Source of the DNA: Deltaproteobacteria bacterium
GTDB taxonomy: Bacteria; Desulfobacterota; Desulfobaccia; Desulfobaccales; 0-14-0-80-60-11
Direction of reading: 5' to 3'
DNA: 43,290 bases
Assembly (NCBI GenBank): GCA_023381945.1
Contig: JAMCQY010000035.1
Coordinates: 1-43,290 of the forward strand
The notes under the pieces are model-generated. The model was not told the DNA's origin, ran no database searches, and saw only the letters and a program-made list of their open reading frames with translations. The position numbers were made by a program, and so were the translations under genes. Positions 1-7,556 of this stretch are shown in pieces; within the stretch, counting starts at the first letter, position 1, and each line of letters begins with the position of its first letter.

Positions 1-717
1 GTGCCTCTGCGGGTGGGCTATGCCGCCGACGCCCGGCGGCCTCTCCTCAATCTGGCGGTCTCGGGGCGCAGGAACCTGGCGGGCCTGCATATGGTCTTCT
101 ATTATCTGGGCCTGCTCCGCGCCCTGGGCGAGCTCGAGACCTTCACACCGCCAACGCTCGTTCTACGAGATCTGGAAATGGCGGTCGCGGCCCAACTGCT
201 GGCCGATGCCTCTCCCGGCTCCGCCCCCTGGGTGGGTCTGAGTCCCGGGGCGGCCTACGGCCCGGCCAAGCGCTGGCCGCCGGAACGCTTCGCAGCCTTG
301 GGAAGGGAGATGATCCACGAATTCGGGGCTCGTCTGGTGCTGCTGGGTGGGCGGGAAGAAGCCCCGGTAGCCGAACAGGTCAAGGAAGGCCTCGGTCTGC
401 CGGTGCTCAATCTGGTGGGCAAGACCGATCTGCGCCAGGCCCTGGCGGTCTTAAGCCGCCTGAAGTTGCTCATCACCAATGACTCTGGCTTGATGCACGC
501 CGCCGCCGCGCTTGACGTGCCCCTGGTGGCCCTGTTTGGCTCCACCGACCCGGCGGCCACCGGGCCTTTCACTGACCGGGCCACGCTGCTGCGGCATCCC
601 CTGCCCTGCAGTCCCTGCCTGCAGCGCACCTGCGACCTGGGCTATGCCTGCCTTACCGCCATCAAAGTGGAAGAGGTCTTGGCCGCGGCCCGGCCCTGGC
701 TAGGGGTGAACCCGTGA
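1..717 (+). CDS. waaF: LPS heptosyltransferase II (GT9), 5'-truncated by window edge
   Basis: Transfers the second heptose onto the LPS inner core from ADP-heptose, at the cytoplasmic face of the inner membrane. Visible are the GT9 donor-site motif SPGAAYGPAKRW (about residues 81-92), TNDSGLMHAAAA (159-170), GSTDPAATGP (180-189) and a late Cys cluster (C203, C206, C211, C217). The GPAKRW form is typical of WaaF rather than WaaC. Only 238 residues are present against about 340 for the family, and the N-terminal acceptor half is short, so the GTG at position 1 is probably an internal codon and the gene starts upstream. Its TGA overlaps the GTG of gmhB in a GTGA junction, implying translational coupling. 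The family call is firm; WaaF versus another GT9 is likely but not certain. Confidence 0.88.
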   Translation: MPLRVGYAADARRPLLNLAVSGRRNLAGLHMVFYYLGLLRALGELETFTPPTLVLRDLEMAVAAQLLADASPGSAPWVGLSPGAAYGPAKRWPPERFAALGREMIHEFGARLVLLGGREEAPVAEQVKEGLGLPVLNLVGKTDLRQALAVLSRLKLLITNDSGLMHAAAALDVPLVALFGSTDPAATGPFTDRATLLRHPLPCSPCLQRTCDLGYACLTAIKVEEVLAAARPWLGVNP

Positions 718-1346
718 GCAGCCCTGCGGTTTTCCTGGACCGGGACGGCACCATCAACGAGGAGATGGAATATCCTGACCGTCTGGAGCAGATTTTGGTC
801 TTTCCTCAGGCGGCCCCCGCCATCCGGCGGCTCAATGCGGCTGGCCTGAAGGTGGTAGTGGTCACTAACCAGTCCGGAGTGGCCCGGAGATATTTTCCCC
901 TGGCCTTCGTGCATGAGGTGCATCAATACCTTAACGAACACCTGGCTGCGGCAGGCGCCCATTTGGACGGCCTTTATGTCTGCCCCCACCACCCCGAGGA
1001 CGGTTGCCTCTGCCGGAAACCTAAGCCGGGGTTGATCCTCCGGGCCGCCCGGGACCTGAACCTGGACCTGGCGCACTCCTATATGGTGGGAGATCGTTAC
1101 CAGGACCTCGAGACCGCGGCCAACGCCGGCCTCAAAGGCATCCTGGTTCTCACCGGTTACGGCCGGGGGGAGTTTGAATTGCTGGGAGATAAGGCCTCGG
1201 CGCCGCCGGTCTACGTGGCCCAGGACCTGGCGGACGCCGCGGCCTGGATTTTGAAGGATTTTCAGAAGAATTGTAGGACAGCCGGCCCCGGCTGTCCAGG
1301 GACAGGCGAGGGCGCCTGTCCTACATCCTCTTCACCTTGGGAATAG
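714..1346 (+). CDS. gmhB: D-glycero-beta-D-manno-heptose-1,7-bisphosphate 7-phosphatase
   Basis: HAD-superfamily phosphatase that removes the 7-phosphate from heptose bisphosphate in ADP-heptose synthesis, supplying the neighbouring heptosyltransferases. Visible: DRDGT (residues 9-13, nucleophile and acid/base Asp), VTNQSG (50-55), the GmhB zinc loop C90-x-H92...C98-x-C100, and GDRYQDLETAANAG (126-139). The GTG start overlaps the waaF stop by 4 bp. The recognisable fold ends near residue 185 (AAAWILKDFQ). The last ~24 codons, from about base 1272, are read out of a palindromic repeat whose other copy is at 35941-35996, so the C-terminal tail rich in Cys, Gly and Pro is repeat-derived and probably dispensable. 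Identity is firm. Confidence 0.93.
   Translation: MSSPAVFLDRDGTINEEMEYPDRLEQILVFPQAAPAIRRLNAAGLKVVVVTNQSGVARRYFPLAFVHEVHQYLNEHLAAAGAHLDGLYVCPHHPEDGCLCRKPKPGLILRAARDLNLDLAHSYMVGDRYQDLETAANAGLKGILVLTGYGRGEFELLGDKASAPPVYVAQDLADAAAWILKDFQKNCRTAGPGCPGTGEGACPTSSSPWE
1272..1326. repeat. TGTAGGACAGCC palindromic repeat, copy inside the gmhB 3' end
   Basis: Two adjacent hairpins (GGACAGCC/GGCTGTCC, then GACAGGCG/CGCCTGTC) bounded by TGTAG and CTACA. The near-identical second copy is intergenic at 35941-35996, and a divergent relative bounded by TGTAGAAC and CTACAT lies at 7473-7511. This copy is read through as the gmhB C-terminal tail. Confidence 0.8.
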
Positions 1347-1350
1347 CGTT

Positions 1351-2388
1351 TTGTCCGACGAACATCCGCATATTCTTATCGTCAAGCTCAGTTCCTTCGG
1401 GGACGTGCTCCACGCCCTGCCCACCCTGGAGGCGTTGCGGACCACCTTTCCCACGGCCTACCTCACCTGGCTGGTGGAAGCCGCCTATGCCCCTTTGCTG
1501 CAAGACCACCCGGCCGGGGTGGAAGTCTTACCCGCGCCGCGTCTCAAACCGGGATCGATCATCCAGGGCGGCAATCCGCGCCTGCTGGCCAGGCTGATCC
1601 ACCGCCTGCGGTCGAGCCAATTCGACCTGGTCATCGACCTGCAAGGCTTGCTGAAGAGCGCCATCTGGGTGGGCCTCGCCAAAAGCCGCCGCAAGCTGGG
1701 TTATGACCGCACCCGGGAGGGCAGTTATCGCGTCCTCACAGAGCGCCTGGCCCCCTATGACCGCGAGGCCCACGCAGTGCTGCGTTATCTGAATTTGGCC
1801 CACTATTTGGGCGCCCCGGTTACGCCGCCGCGCTTCCGGCTGGCTCTGGGCGCCGGTCTCGATATCTCCCACCTGCTCCCCGCCGAGACCCGAAGCCGCC
1901 TGGTAGTATTGCACCCCGGGGCCCGCTGGCCCAGCAAGCTTTGGCCAACTGTCGCCTGGGCTCAATTGGGGGATTGGCTTAGCCGCGAGCATGGCTTCCG
2001 TGTGGTCATCACCGGCAGCGCCGCAGATAAAAATCTCGCGGCAGACATTAAAAATCAAATGCGGCAACCGCCCCTCTTGCTGGCCGGACGCACCACCCTT
2101 CCCGAACTGGCGGCGGTGCTGCGCCAAGCCCGCTTCATGGTAACCACCGACACCGGCGCCATGCACCTAGCCGCGGCCCTGGAGACGCCGGTGGTGGCGG
2201 TCTTCGGCCCCACCGCGCCCTGGCGCACCGGGCCGTTCGGGGAAGGGCACCAGGTGGTGCGGCAGGATTTGGCTTGCAGCCCCTGTTTCCAGCGCCGCTG
2301 TCCGGAGCCCCGCTGCCTGACGGAATTGTCCCCGGAAATGGTGCGGGCCGCCTGCGAGAAACTCTTGTCATCTGCCGGAATTAATTGA
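1351..2388 (+). CDS. waaC: LPS heptosyltransferase I (GT9)
   Basis: Adds the first L-glycero-D-manno-heptose to Kdo of the LPS inner core. Seen: the WaaC-like N-terminus ILIVKLSSFGDVLHALP (about residues 8-24), HPGARWPSKLW (188-198), TTDTGAMHLAAAL (265-277), FGPTAPWRTGP (285-295) and a CSPCFQRRC Cys motif. The length of 345 is normal. The start is TTG at 1351, 4 bp after the gmhB stop; it is the only start that retains the N-terminal strand, and GGGA about 8 bases upstream is a weak ribosome site. It forms a waaF-gmhB-waaC operon. The SSFGDVLHALP signature favours heptosyltransferase I. Confidence 0.92.
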   Translation: MSDEHPHILIVKLSSFGDVLHALPTLEALRTTFPTAYLTWLVEAAYAPLLQDHPAGVEVLPAPRLKPGSIIQGGNPRLLARLIHRLRSSQFDLVIDLQGLLKSAIWVGLAKSRRKLGYDRTREGSYRVLTERLAPYDREAHAVLRYLNLAHYLGAPVTPPRFRLALGAGLDISHLLPAETRSRLVVLHPGARWPSKLWPTVAWAQLGDWLSREHGFRVVITGSAADKNLAADIKNQMRQPPLLLAGRTTLPELAAVLRQARFMVTTDTGAMHLAAALETPVVAVFGPTAPWRTGPFGEGHQVVRQDLACSPCFQRRCPEPRCLTELSPEMVRAACEKLLSSAGIN

Positions 2389-2407
2389 TAATATGATGGT
2401 ACTAATG

Positions 2408-2429
2408 GGGCAGGCCTCCGTGCCTGCCC
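2408..2429. repeat. Hairpin after waaC
   Basis: Perfect 8-bp stem GGGCAGGC/GCCTGCCC with a 6-nt loop, 19 bp after the waaC stop. No T-run follows, so it is better called a palindromic repeat than a classical terminator; it could still protect the mRNA 3' end. Confidence 0.5.
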
Positions 2430-2503
2430 GATGCGAAGAACTTGGTAGCGCAGGCGTCCAGTCTGGAGAGAAACAACAATGCTCGATGATCTGACCGGAC
2501 CTC

Positions 2504-2640
2504 AAGGTCAGCCCGGAGATCATTCCCGTCGGCCGCTTTGGCCCCCTGGATGAAGTGGCGGCCGCGGCGGTACTCCTGGCCCGGAACGGCTATATTACCG
2601 GACAGACCATTAACGCAACGGCGGCTGGTACATGAGCTGA
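2504..2640 (+). pseudogene. C-terminal remnant of a FabG-type SDR (3-oxoacyl-ACP reductase), frameshifted
   Basis: The + strand frame from about 2504 reads IIPVGRFGPLDEVAAAAVLL then ARNGYITGQTIN, the classical C-terminal end of FabG short-chain dehydrogenases. After Asn (2612-2614) only two bases (GC) stand where a Val codon (GTC) is expected; shifting frame there gives NGGWYMS and a stop at 2638-2640, the canonical FabG ending. Hence one base has been lost and everything upstream of the last ~45 codons (Rossmann motif, Ser-Tyr-Lys active site) is absent. The upstream boundary is approximate; the bases before it (about 2446-2475) resemble the GTAGCGCAGG/CCAGCCTG repeat. This is a decayed gene, not functional. 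Confidence 0.78.
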
Positions 2641-2704
2641 AATGGGTGGGCACTGCCCACCAATTCCTGCTGCAATTCTATTTTATTGAATGATCGGAGG
2701 CCCC

Positions 2705-2875
2705 ATGCCCATCAACAAGGAACTGCTGGAAATCCTGGCCTGCCCCAAGTGCAAGGGCGACCTCAAGCTGACCGAAAAGGAAGACGGCCTCATTTGCGAA
2801 AAGTGCAAGCTTCTATACGAGATCAAGGACGACATCCCGATCATGCTCATCGAAGAGGCCAAACCGTTGAAGTAG
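2705..2875 (+). CDS. Trm112-family small zinc-ribbon protein (UPF0434-like)
   Basis: A 56-residue protein, MPINKELLEILACPKCKG..., with a CPKC pair near the N-terminus and a CEKC pair about 20 residues later, followed by the DDIPIML segment that typifies the Trm112/YcaR family. Eukaryotic Trm112 activates methyltransferases; the bacterial role is unsettled. I chose ATG 2705 because TCGGAGG lies just upstream at good spacing; an ATG at 2690 would bury that site. In proteobacteria the family often sits beside lipid A and LPS genes (lpxK, kdsB), which fits this position between waaC and waaE. No defects seen. Confidence 0.88.
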   Translation: MPINKELLEILACPKCKGDLKLTEKEDGLICEKCKLLYEIKDDIPIMLIEEAKPLK

Positions 2876-3000
2876 CCAGTAGTCAGTTGCCAGTGGACCG
2901 AGACCGAAAACCGAGGTTTCAAGAATCTTGCCCCGGTCTCCCGTCCCCGGTCTCCCGTCCTAAAAAACTGACCACTGACCACTGGCCGCTGGCCACTGCT
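2876..3000. repeat. CAGT/ACTG-type short repeat tract
   Basis: AGTAGTCAGTTGCCAGTGG at the left and ACCACTGACCACTGGCC with CGCTGGCCACTGCT at the right flank a pair of CCCCGGTCTCCCGTC units. It belongs to the same loose family of repeated CAGT/ACTG units found after many genes here. The left end directly follows the Trm112 stop; the right end abuts the ATG at 3001. Confidence 0.6.
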
Positions 3001-3762
3001 ATGCGTCTTTCCGTTATCATCATCGCCCTCAATCAGGAGAACAATATCGGACCATGCCTGGAATCGGTGCGTTTTGCCGACGAGATCGTGGTGGTGGATA
3101 CCGGCAGCGCCGACCATACCGTAGAGGTGGCCAAGGCCGCCGGCGCGAGGGTGGTGGCCACGTCCTGGCAGGGTTTTGCCGGCACCAAGAACTTCGCCCT
3201 GGACCAGGCCAGGGGCGACTGGGTTTTCAGCCTGGACACGGATGAGCGGGTGCCCGAAGCTCTAAGAGACGAAATCCTGGCCGTAGTCGCAGCCGATGGA
3301 CCCGTGAACGGCTACCGGGTGCCCCGGAAAAACTACTTCGGGGGCCGTTGGATCAGGCATCTGGGCTGGTACCCGGACCACACCCTGCGCCTCTGGCGGC
3401 GAAAGCAAGGCCGCTTCCGGGAGCGGGAGGTCCACGAAGAGGTGGAGGTGCAAGGAACGGTGGGGGTCCTGAGGACGCCTTTGGACCACTTTACTTACCG
3501 TGATCTCGAGGAATACGCCACCCGCCAGGACCTTTACGCCCGCCTGGCGGCCAGGGAGATGTTCCTGCAGGGCCGCCGGCCGCGGCCCCTGGAGGTGTGG
3601 TGGCGGCCGTTTTTCACTTTTTTGAAGCTCTATTTCTTTAAGCAGGGTTTCCGGGAAGGCGCTTTGGGGCTGGCCCTGGCTAAAGCAGGCAGCCGCTACA
3701 ACTTCTTGAAATATCACTATCTGCGAGAACTCAACCGTGGGAGAGTCATCGATGCCCATTGA
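3001..3762 (+). CDS. waaE: Glycosyltransferase family 2, WaaE/KdtX-like LPS core transferase
   Basis: A 253-residue GT-A enzyme of the WaaE type (beta-1,4-glucosyltransferase of the LPS core in enterics). Visible are LSVIIIALNQENNI at the N-terminus, VVDTGSADHT (about 32-40), the metal-binding DTDER (79-83), and RVPRKNYFGGRWI plus GWYPD and EVHEEVEV, which are characteristic of this subfamily. The open frame extends upstream to 2686 but only through the repeat tract, so ATG 3001 is the start that gives a family-like N-terminus. Its stop overlaps the next ATG (3752) by 11 bp. The exact sugar is not predictable. Confidence 0.88.
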   Translation: MRLSVIIIALNQENNIGPCLESVRFADEIVVVDTGSADHTVEVAKAAGARVVATSWQGFAGTKNFALDQARGDWVFSLDTDERVPEALRDEILAVVAADGPVNGYRVPRKNYFGGRWIRHLGWYPDHTLRLWRRKQGRFREREVHEEVEVQGTVGVLRTPLDHFTYRDLEEYATRQDLYARLAAREMFLQGRRPRPLEVWWRPFFTFLKLYFFKQGFREGALGLALAKAGSRYNFLKYHYLRELNRGRVIDAH

Positions 3763-4552
3763 TCCCAGCGCCAGGATAGCCCCGGAGGTGGAACTGGCCC
3801 CGGATGTTGAGGTCGGCCCCGGGGTGATCATCGACGGTCCCAGCCGCATCGGCTCCGGCACCCGGATACTGGCCCGGGCCTTTATCGGTCCCTACACCAC
3901 CATTGGCGAGAGCAACCTCATCGGCTTCGGGGCCGTCGTCGGCTATGAACCCCAGGACTACGCCTTCACCGGCGAGGAAAGCTACACCATCATCGGCAAC
4001 CACAACCTCATCCGGGAGTACGTCACCATCCATCGGGGCACCAAGCCGGGCAGCGCCACCCGCATGGGCGACCACAATTTCCTCATGGCGTTGAGCCATA
4101 TGGCCCACAACTCCACCCTGGGGAATCATGTCGTGGTGGTCAACGGCGCCTTGGTGGGCGGCTATGTCGAGGTCGCCGACCGGGCTTTTATCTCGGCCAA
4201 CTGTCTGCTGCATCAGTTCATCCGGGTGGGCACCCTGGTGATGATGCGGGGCGGGGCCCGCGCCTCCCGGGACCTGCCGCCCTACGCCAACATCGACGAC
4301 ACCCACACCGTCAAGGGCGTCAACCTGATCGGCCTGCGCCGGGCAGGGTTCAGCGCGGCCCAAATAGCCCCGATTCGCCAGGCCTTTCGCATCCTCTTCG
4401 GCCGGCGCGCCAACCTGAAGCAGGCCCTGGAGCAGGTGGAAGGCGAAGTGGAGCGGAGTCCTGAGGTCAACCATCTGGTGGAGTTTATCCGCGCTTCCAA
4501 ACGAGGCGTGGCCATGGGTCCCAGGCAGGCCGGGAAGGACGATGAATTTTAA
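3752..4552 (+). CDS. lpxA: Acyl-[ACP]-UDP-N-acetylglucosamine O-acyltransferase
   Basis: First enzyme of lipid A synthesis: transfers an (R)-3-hydroxyacyl chain from ACP to O-3 of UDP-GlcNAc in the cytoplasm. The 266-residue protein shows left-handed beta-helix hexapeptide repeats over the first ~180 residues (VEVGPGVIIDG, RIGSGTRI), the catalytic SHMAHNSTLGN with His119 as the presumed general base (E. coli His125), HQFIRVG (154-160) and the C-terminal helical part starting GLRRAGFS. ATG 3752 was chosen over GTG 3737 because GGGAG precedes it. It overlaps its neighbours on both sides by 11 bp, so it is in an operon with two glycosyltransferases rather than the usual lpxD-fabZ-lpxB setting; it may be a second copy. 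Confidence 0.88.
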   Translation: MPIDPSARIAPEVELAPDVEVGPGVIIDGPSRIGSGTRILARAFIGPYTTIGESNLIGFGAVVGYEPQDYAFTGEESYTIIGNHNLIREYVTIHRGTKPGSATRMGDHNFLMALSHMAHNSTLGNHVVVVNGALVGGYVEVADRAFISANCLLHQFIRVGTLVMMRGGARASRDLPPYANIDDTHTVKGVNLIGLRRAGFSAAQIAPIRQAFRILFGRRANLKQALEQVEGEVERSPEVNHLVEFIRASKRGVAMGPRQAGKDDEF

Positions 4553-5570
4553 ACGCGTCCTCGTCATCAAGTTAAAACAGCCCGGGGACGTCCTGGTCTC
4601 CACCCCGGTGATCGCCGCGCTCAAGGAGGCCTGGCCCCGCTGCCATCTCACCTACCTGGTTCCCAGGGGCACCGAGGAGATGGTGGCCGGCCACCCTGAT
4701 TTGGACGATCTCCTGATCGTTGACCGCCGGGGTGAGACCTGGGGGCAGGCGCTGCGTTTCGCCCGCGACCTGCGAAGCCTTCGCTTTGACCTGACGATCG
4801 AACTCTCCGGCGGCGACCGCGGCGCCTTCTACTCCTGGCTCACCCAAGCGCCGGACCGCCTCGGTTTTAGGCGGCCCGGCATGCCTTTCTGGCAGCGCCG
4901 CCTCTGTTTCACCCGCCTGCTGCCCCAGCCACCGGTGAAGACACACCTGGTGGACCAGAACCTGGAGCCCCTGCGGGCCCTGGGCATTGAACCCCAAAAA
5001 CCGCGGCTCCGGTTTTTTTGGGATCAAAGCATAGAAGAGCGTACTCAGCAATTACTCGTTTCCCATGATTTGTCCCCCGGCGGCTTTGCCGTCATGCACC
5101 CCGGCGCGGGCTGGCGGTTTAAGTGCTGGACCCCGCAGGGCTACGCCCGGGTCATCGAGGCCTTGCACCACGACTGGCGCCTGCCGGTAATCCTCACCGG
5201 CGCCAAGGCCGCCCATGAACAGGAACTGCTGTCCTCAATTTTGCGGGAAAGCCGCGTCCAGCCCGTCAACCTGGCCGGCCGCCTCAGCTTGAAGGAACTC
5301 GGGGCCCTGATCGCCAAGGCCCGCCTCTTCTTCGGCATGGACAGCGCCCCCATGCACCTGGCCGCGGCGGTGGAGACGCCGGCGGTGGCCCTCTTCGGTC
5401 CCAGCGGCGTCTTCAACTGGGGCCCCTGGGGCCAAGGGCACCTGGTGATCCAGAAGGATTGGGCCTGCGTCCCCTGTGGCCGGGACGGGTGCGAGGGCTC
5501 CAAGCTCAGCCGTTGTCTCATGGAGATCGAACCTGAAGAAGTTTTGCAGGCCATGGCGAGACATTTTTAG
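4542..5570 (+). CDS. GT9 heptosyltransferase, WaaQ/heptosyltransferase III-like
   Basis: A 342-residue GT9 enzyme, probably adding a further heptose to the LPS inner core. Seen: VLVIKLKQPGDVLVSTPV (6-23), HPGAGWRFKCW (186-196), FFGMDSAPMHLAAAVETP (about 263-280), FGPSGVFNWGPWG and a CVPCGRDGC Cys motif. The KQPGDVLVSTPV N-terminus and NWGPWG donor loop match the RfaQ-type third heptosyltransferase better than WaaC or WaaF. ATG 4542 lies inside the lpxA 3' end (11-bp overlap), indicating coupled translation. The precise acceptor is unknown. Confidence 0.85.
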   Translation: MNFKRVLVIKLKQPGDVLVSTPVIAALKEAWPRCHLTYLVPRGTEEMVAGHPDLDDLLIVDRRGETWGQALRFARDLRSLRFDLTIELSGGDRGAFYSWLTQAPDRLGFRRPGMPFWQRRLCFTRLLPQPPVKTHLVDQNLEPLRALGIEPQKPRLRFFWDQSIEERTQQLLVSHDLSPGGFAVMHPGAGWRFKCWTPQGYARVIEALHHDWRLPVILTGAKAAHEQELLSSILRESRVQPVNLAGRLSLKELGALIAKARLFFGMDSAPMHLAAAVETPAVALFGPSGVFNWGPWGQGHLVIQKDWACVPCGRDGCEGSKLSRCLMEIEPEEVLQAMARHF

Positions 5571-5590
5571 CCTGCCTTTATAGCAGGCTA
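5568..5590 (+). terminator. Stem-loop at the end of the LPS core operon
   Basis: Perfect 8-bp inverted repeat TAGCCTGC/GCAGGCTA with a 7-nt loop; the TAG stop of the GT9 gene is the first base triplet of the stem. No T-tract follows. A second perfect palindrome, GGGCACGGC/GCCGTGCCC (5630-5649), lies further on and is followed by a T-rich stretch. Either could end the operon transcript. Confidence 0.45.
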
Positions 5591-5687
5591 AGCAACTGGC
5601 CCAGGCAAAAGCAGGCGTAGATTCCGTCGGGGCACGGCGTGCCGTGCCCTAATTTGGGCTTATTTTCTTTTTTAGGAGGATGTGACC

Positions 5688-6188
5688 ATGGCACGAGTAT
5701 TAGGCGACCGGCTCATCGTCAACGTGGCCCGCAAGGCCGGGGAAGAACAGATCATCGACCTGATGCAGCTTTTTAACCAGAATCCTAACCGTATCATCGC
5801 CGTGGCCGGCTCGGTGGGAGCCGACGGCGCTCCCAACACCTGCCCCATCACCCTGATTTACGCCAAGGATGATCAGACCCTGCTGATCGCCACCCTCAGG
5901 GCCAGCACCACCACCGCCAACCTGCGCCGGGACGGCCGGGTCTCCCTGGAAATCATGGCTGCGAATGACCTGGTCATGGGCATCCAGGGCACCATGCGGC
6001 TTATCAAGGACCCCATGGCCATGAGCGACGCCATGGCCCTGTGGGAGATGCGGGTGGAGAAGGTCAAGCAGGATTCTTCACCGGCCCAGAAGGTCATCCA
6101 GGGCCCGGCGGCTACGCCCCGCTCGGACAAGGCGACGGAATTCGAACAGGCCGCCTGGGCCGAGCTTTTGGCTACCGCCAAGGGATGA
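5688..6188 (+). CDS. Pyridoxamine 5'-phosphate oxidase-fold (FMN-binding) protein
   Basis: A 166-residue protein with the split-barrel PNPOx-like fold: VAGSVGADGAPNTCPITLIYAKDDQTLLIA (central strands) and TTTANLRRDGRVSLEIMA, the usual FMN-contacting region in this family. Such stand-alone proteins are general flavin-binding oxidoreductases, usually of unknown substrate. ATG 5688 is preceded by a strong AGGAGG (5674-5679); GTG 5682 would be too close to it. It stands alone between the LPS core operon and a GT4 gene, both sides being filled by repeats. The family call is good, the function open. Confidence 0.75.
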   Translation: MARVLGDRLIVNVARKAGEEQIIDLMQLFNQNPNRIIAVAGSVGADGAPNTCPITLIYAKDDQTLLIATLRASTTTANLRRDGRVSLEIMAANDLVMGIQGTMRLIKDPMAMSDAMALWEMRVEKVKQDSSPAQKVIQGPAATPRSDKATEFEQAAWAELLATAKG

Positions 6189-6213
6189 ATGCAGCCGCGG
6201 ACCATGAAAACTC

Positions 6214-6291
6214 AAATCCCCCTAAATCCCCCTTTTCCAAAGGGGGACTTTAAAACCCCCCTTTGAAAAAGGGGGGCAGGGGGGATTTTTT
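6214..6291. repeat. AAATCCCCC/GGGGGATTT palindromic element, copy 1
   Basis: Starts AAATCCCCCTAAATCCCCC, has AAAGGGGG and CCCCCCTTTGAAAAAGGGGG in the middle and ends GGGGGGATTTTT. Related copies lie at 12569-12650, 22072-22146 and 28057-28149. The element separates the PNPOx-like gene from the GT4 gene, whose ATG lies about 40 bp on. Confidence 0.75.
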
Positions 6292-6328
6292 GATTGGATT
6301 AGGCCCAGCTTTTGCTAACTGCTCATCC

Positions 6329-7477
6329 ATGCGAATCGCCCTCCTAAGACAGCGCGTCGGCGGCCCCGGCGGGGCTGAGACCACCGTCCAGCACCTGGCC
6401 CGGGGTCTGGCCGCGGCCGGGCACGATGTGACGGTCTACGGCTTCCAGTCTGAAGACGAGGCCAGGGCCTATCTTTCCCTGCCAATCGCCTACGTGCCGG
6501 TGGCCGTCTGGGGCGGCAAGACCGGCCGCCTGCTCACTTATGCCCTGAATACCCGGCGGCTTCTGAATAAAGCCGCTCCGGAAGTGGTCCTCAGTTTAGA
6601 GCGCACCCTGCATCCGCAGGTTTATCGCGCCGGCGACGGCTGTCACCGGGAGTGGCTGAGCAGGCGGGCTCCCTTCCTGCCCCCGGCGGCCCGGATCTTC
6701 CAGCGCCTCAGCCCTTTTCACCGGGTGCTGCTGGCCTTGGAGCGCCGTCTCTTTACCGACCCCGGTCTAAGAAAGGTCATCGCCAATTCCCGGATGGTGC
6801 AGGAAGAGATTATCCGGCATTACCACTTGGACCCCCAACGCATTTCCGTGATTTACAACGGCCTGGACCGCCAACGCTTCCAGCCCCTGGAAAAACCGGA
6901 ACGCTCTGCCCTGCGGGCCGGGATGGGAGCGCCGCCGGATACCTCCATCGTGCTTTTCGCCGGTTCCGGCTTTGGCCGTAAAGGTCTGGCATTTCTGATT
7001 GACGCCTTTGCCAGGCTCCATAATAAAGACAGCGTTCTCTGGGTGGCGGGCAAGGGCAACCCCGCGCCCTATCGGCGCCAAGCGGCGCGGCTGGGAGTCT
7101 TGGACCGCCTGAAATTCTGGGGGCCCCAGGCCGACCTGCCCCCCTTTTACCAGGCGGCCACGGTCCTGGCCCTGCCCACCATCTACGACCCTTGCAGCAA
7201 CGTGGTTCTGGAGGCCTTGGCCTGCGGCGCCCCGGTGATCACCACCAGCGCCAACGGCGCTGCGGAATTCCTTACCCCGGGAGCAAACGGCGAGATATTG
7301 ACGCGGCCGGATGACCTGGAAGCCTTGACCCAAGCCTTGGAAGATTATCTCGGCCGCGACGATGCCCCGGAGGTCCGTAGGGCTGCGGCCGCGAGCGTGG
7401 CCCATCTGAGCTGGGAAGCCACCATAGCCCAAACCTTGGCGGTGCTGGAGGAAGCCGAGTCAGCAAATAAAATGTAG
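6329..7477 (+). CDS. Glycosyltransferase family 4, WaaG-like
   Basis: A 382-residue GT-B retaining glycosyltransferase. Seen: N-terminal MRIALLRQRVGGPGGAETTV with the glycine-rich acceptor loop, ISVIYNGLDRQRF at the domain junction, LFAGSGFGRKG and the donor-site DPCSNVVLEALACGAPVITT with the EX7E pattern. DPCSNVVLEALACG is close to WaaG (LPS core glucosyltransferase I), so a role in core extension is reasonable. The open frame continues upstream to 6263, but that part is the 6214-6291 repeat, so ATG 6329 is preferred; no clear SD precedes it. The TAG stop is the first part of a TGTAG... repeat unit (7473-7511). Confidence 0.83.
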   Translation: MRIALLRQRVGGPGGAETTVQHLARGLAAAGHDVTVYGFQSEDEARAYLSLPIAYVPVAVWGGKTGRLLTYALNTRRLLNKAAPEVVLSLERTLHPQVYRAGDGCHREWLSRRAPFLPPAARIFQRLSPFHRVLLALERRLFTDPGLRKVIANSRMVQEEIIRHYHLDPQRISVIYNGLDRQRFQPLEKPERSALRAGMGAPPDTSIVLFAGSGFGRKGLAFLIDAFARLHNKDSVLWVAGKGNPAPYRRQAARLGVLDRLKFWGPQADLPPFYQAATVLALPTIYDPCSNVVLEALACGAPVITTSANGAAEFLTPGANGEILTRPDDLEALTQALEDYLGRDDAPEVRRAAAASVAHLSWEATIAQTLAVLEEAESANKM

Positions 7478-7511
7478 AACTGCCGCCCTCGGCGGTTCCT
7501 GAGCTCTACAT
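7473..7511. repeat. TGTAGAAC...CTACAT palindrome supplying the GT4 stop codon
   Basis: ATGTAGAACTGCCGCC / GGCGGTTC...CTCTACAT forms an imperfect hairpin. The TAG within the left arm (7475-7477) terminates the GT4 gene. It resembles a divergent member of the TGTAGGACAGCC repeat (1272, 35941). Confidence 0.6.
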
Positions 7512-7556
7512 GTTTGATGGTGCATAAAAGTCACACTACTCAAATCGGAGCACAAA

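Noticed and set aside
2402..2653. 83-codon minus-strand open frame after waaC
   Set aside because: It is antisense to the decayed fabG tail and a hairpin; the + strand similarity explains the region.
3746..4651. 301-codon minus-strand open frame opposite lpxA
   Set aside because: Shadow of the GC-rich lpxA frame; the composition is low-complexity His/Gly/Ala and no family is recognisable.
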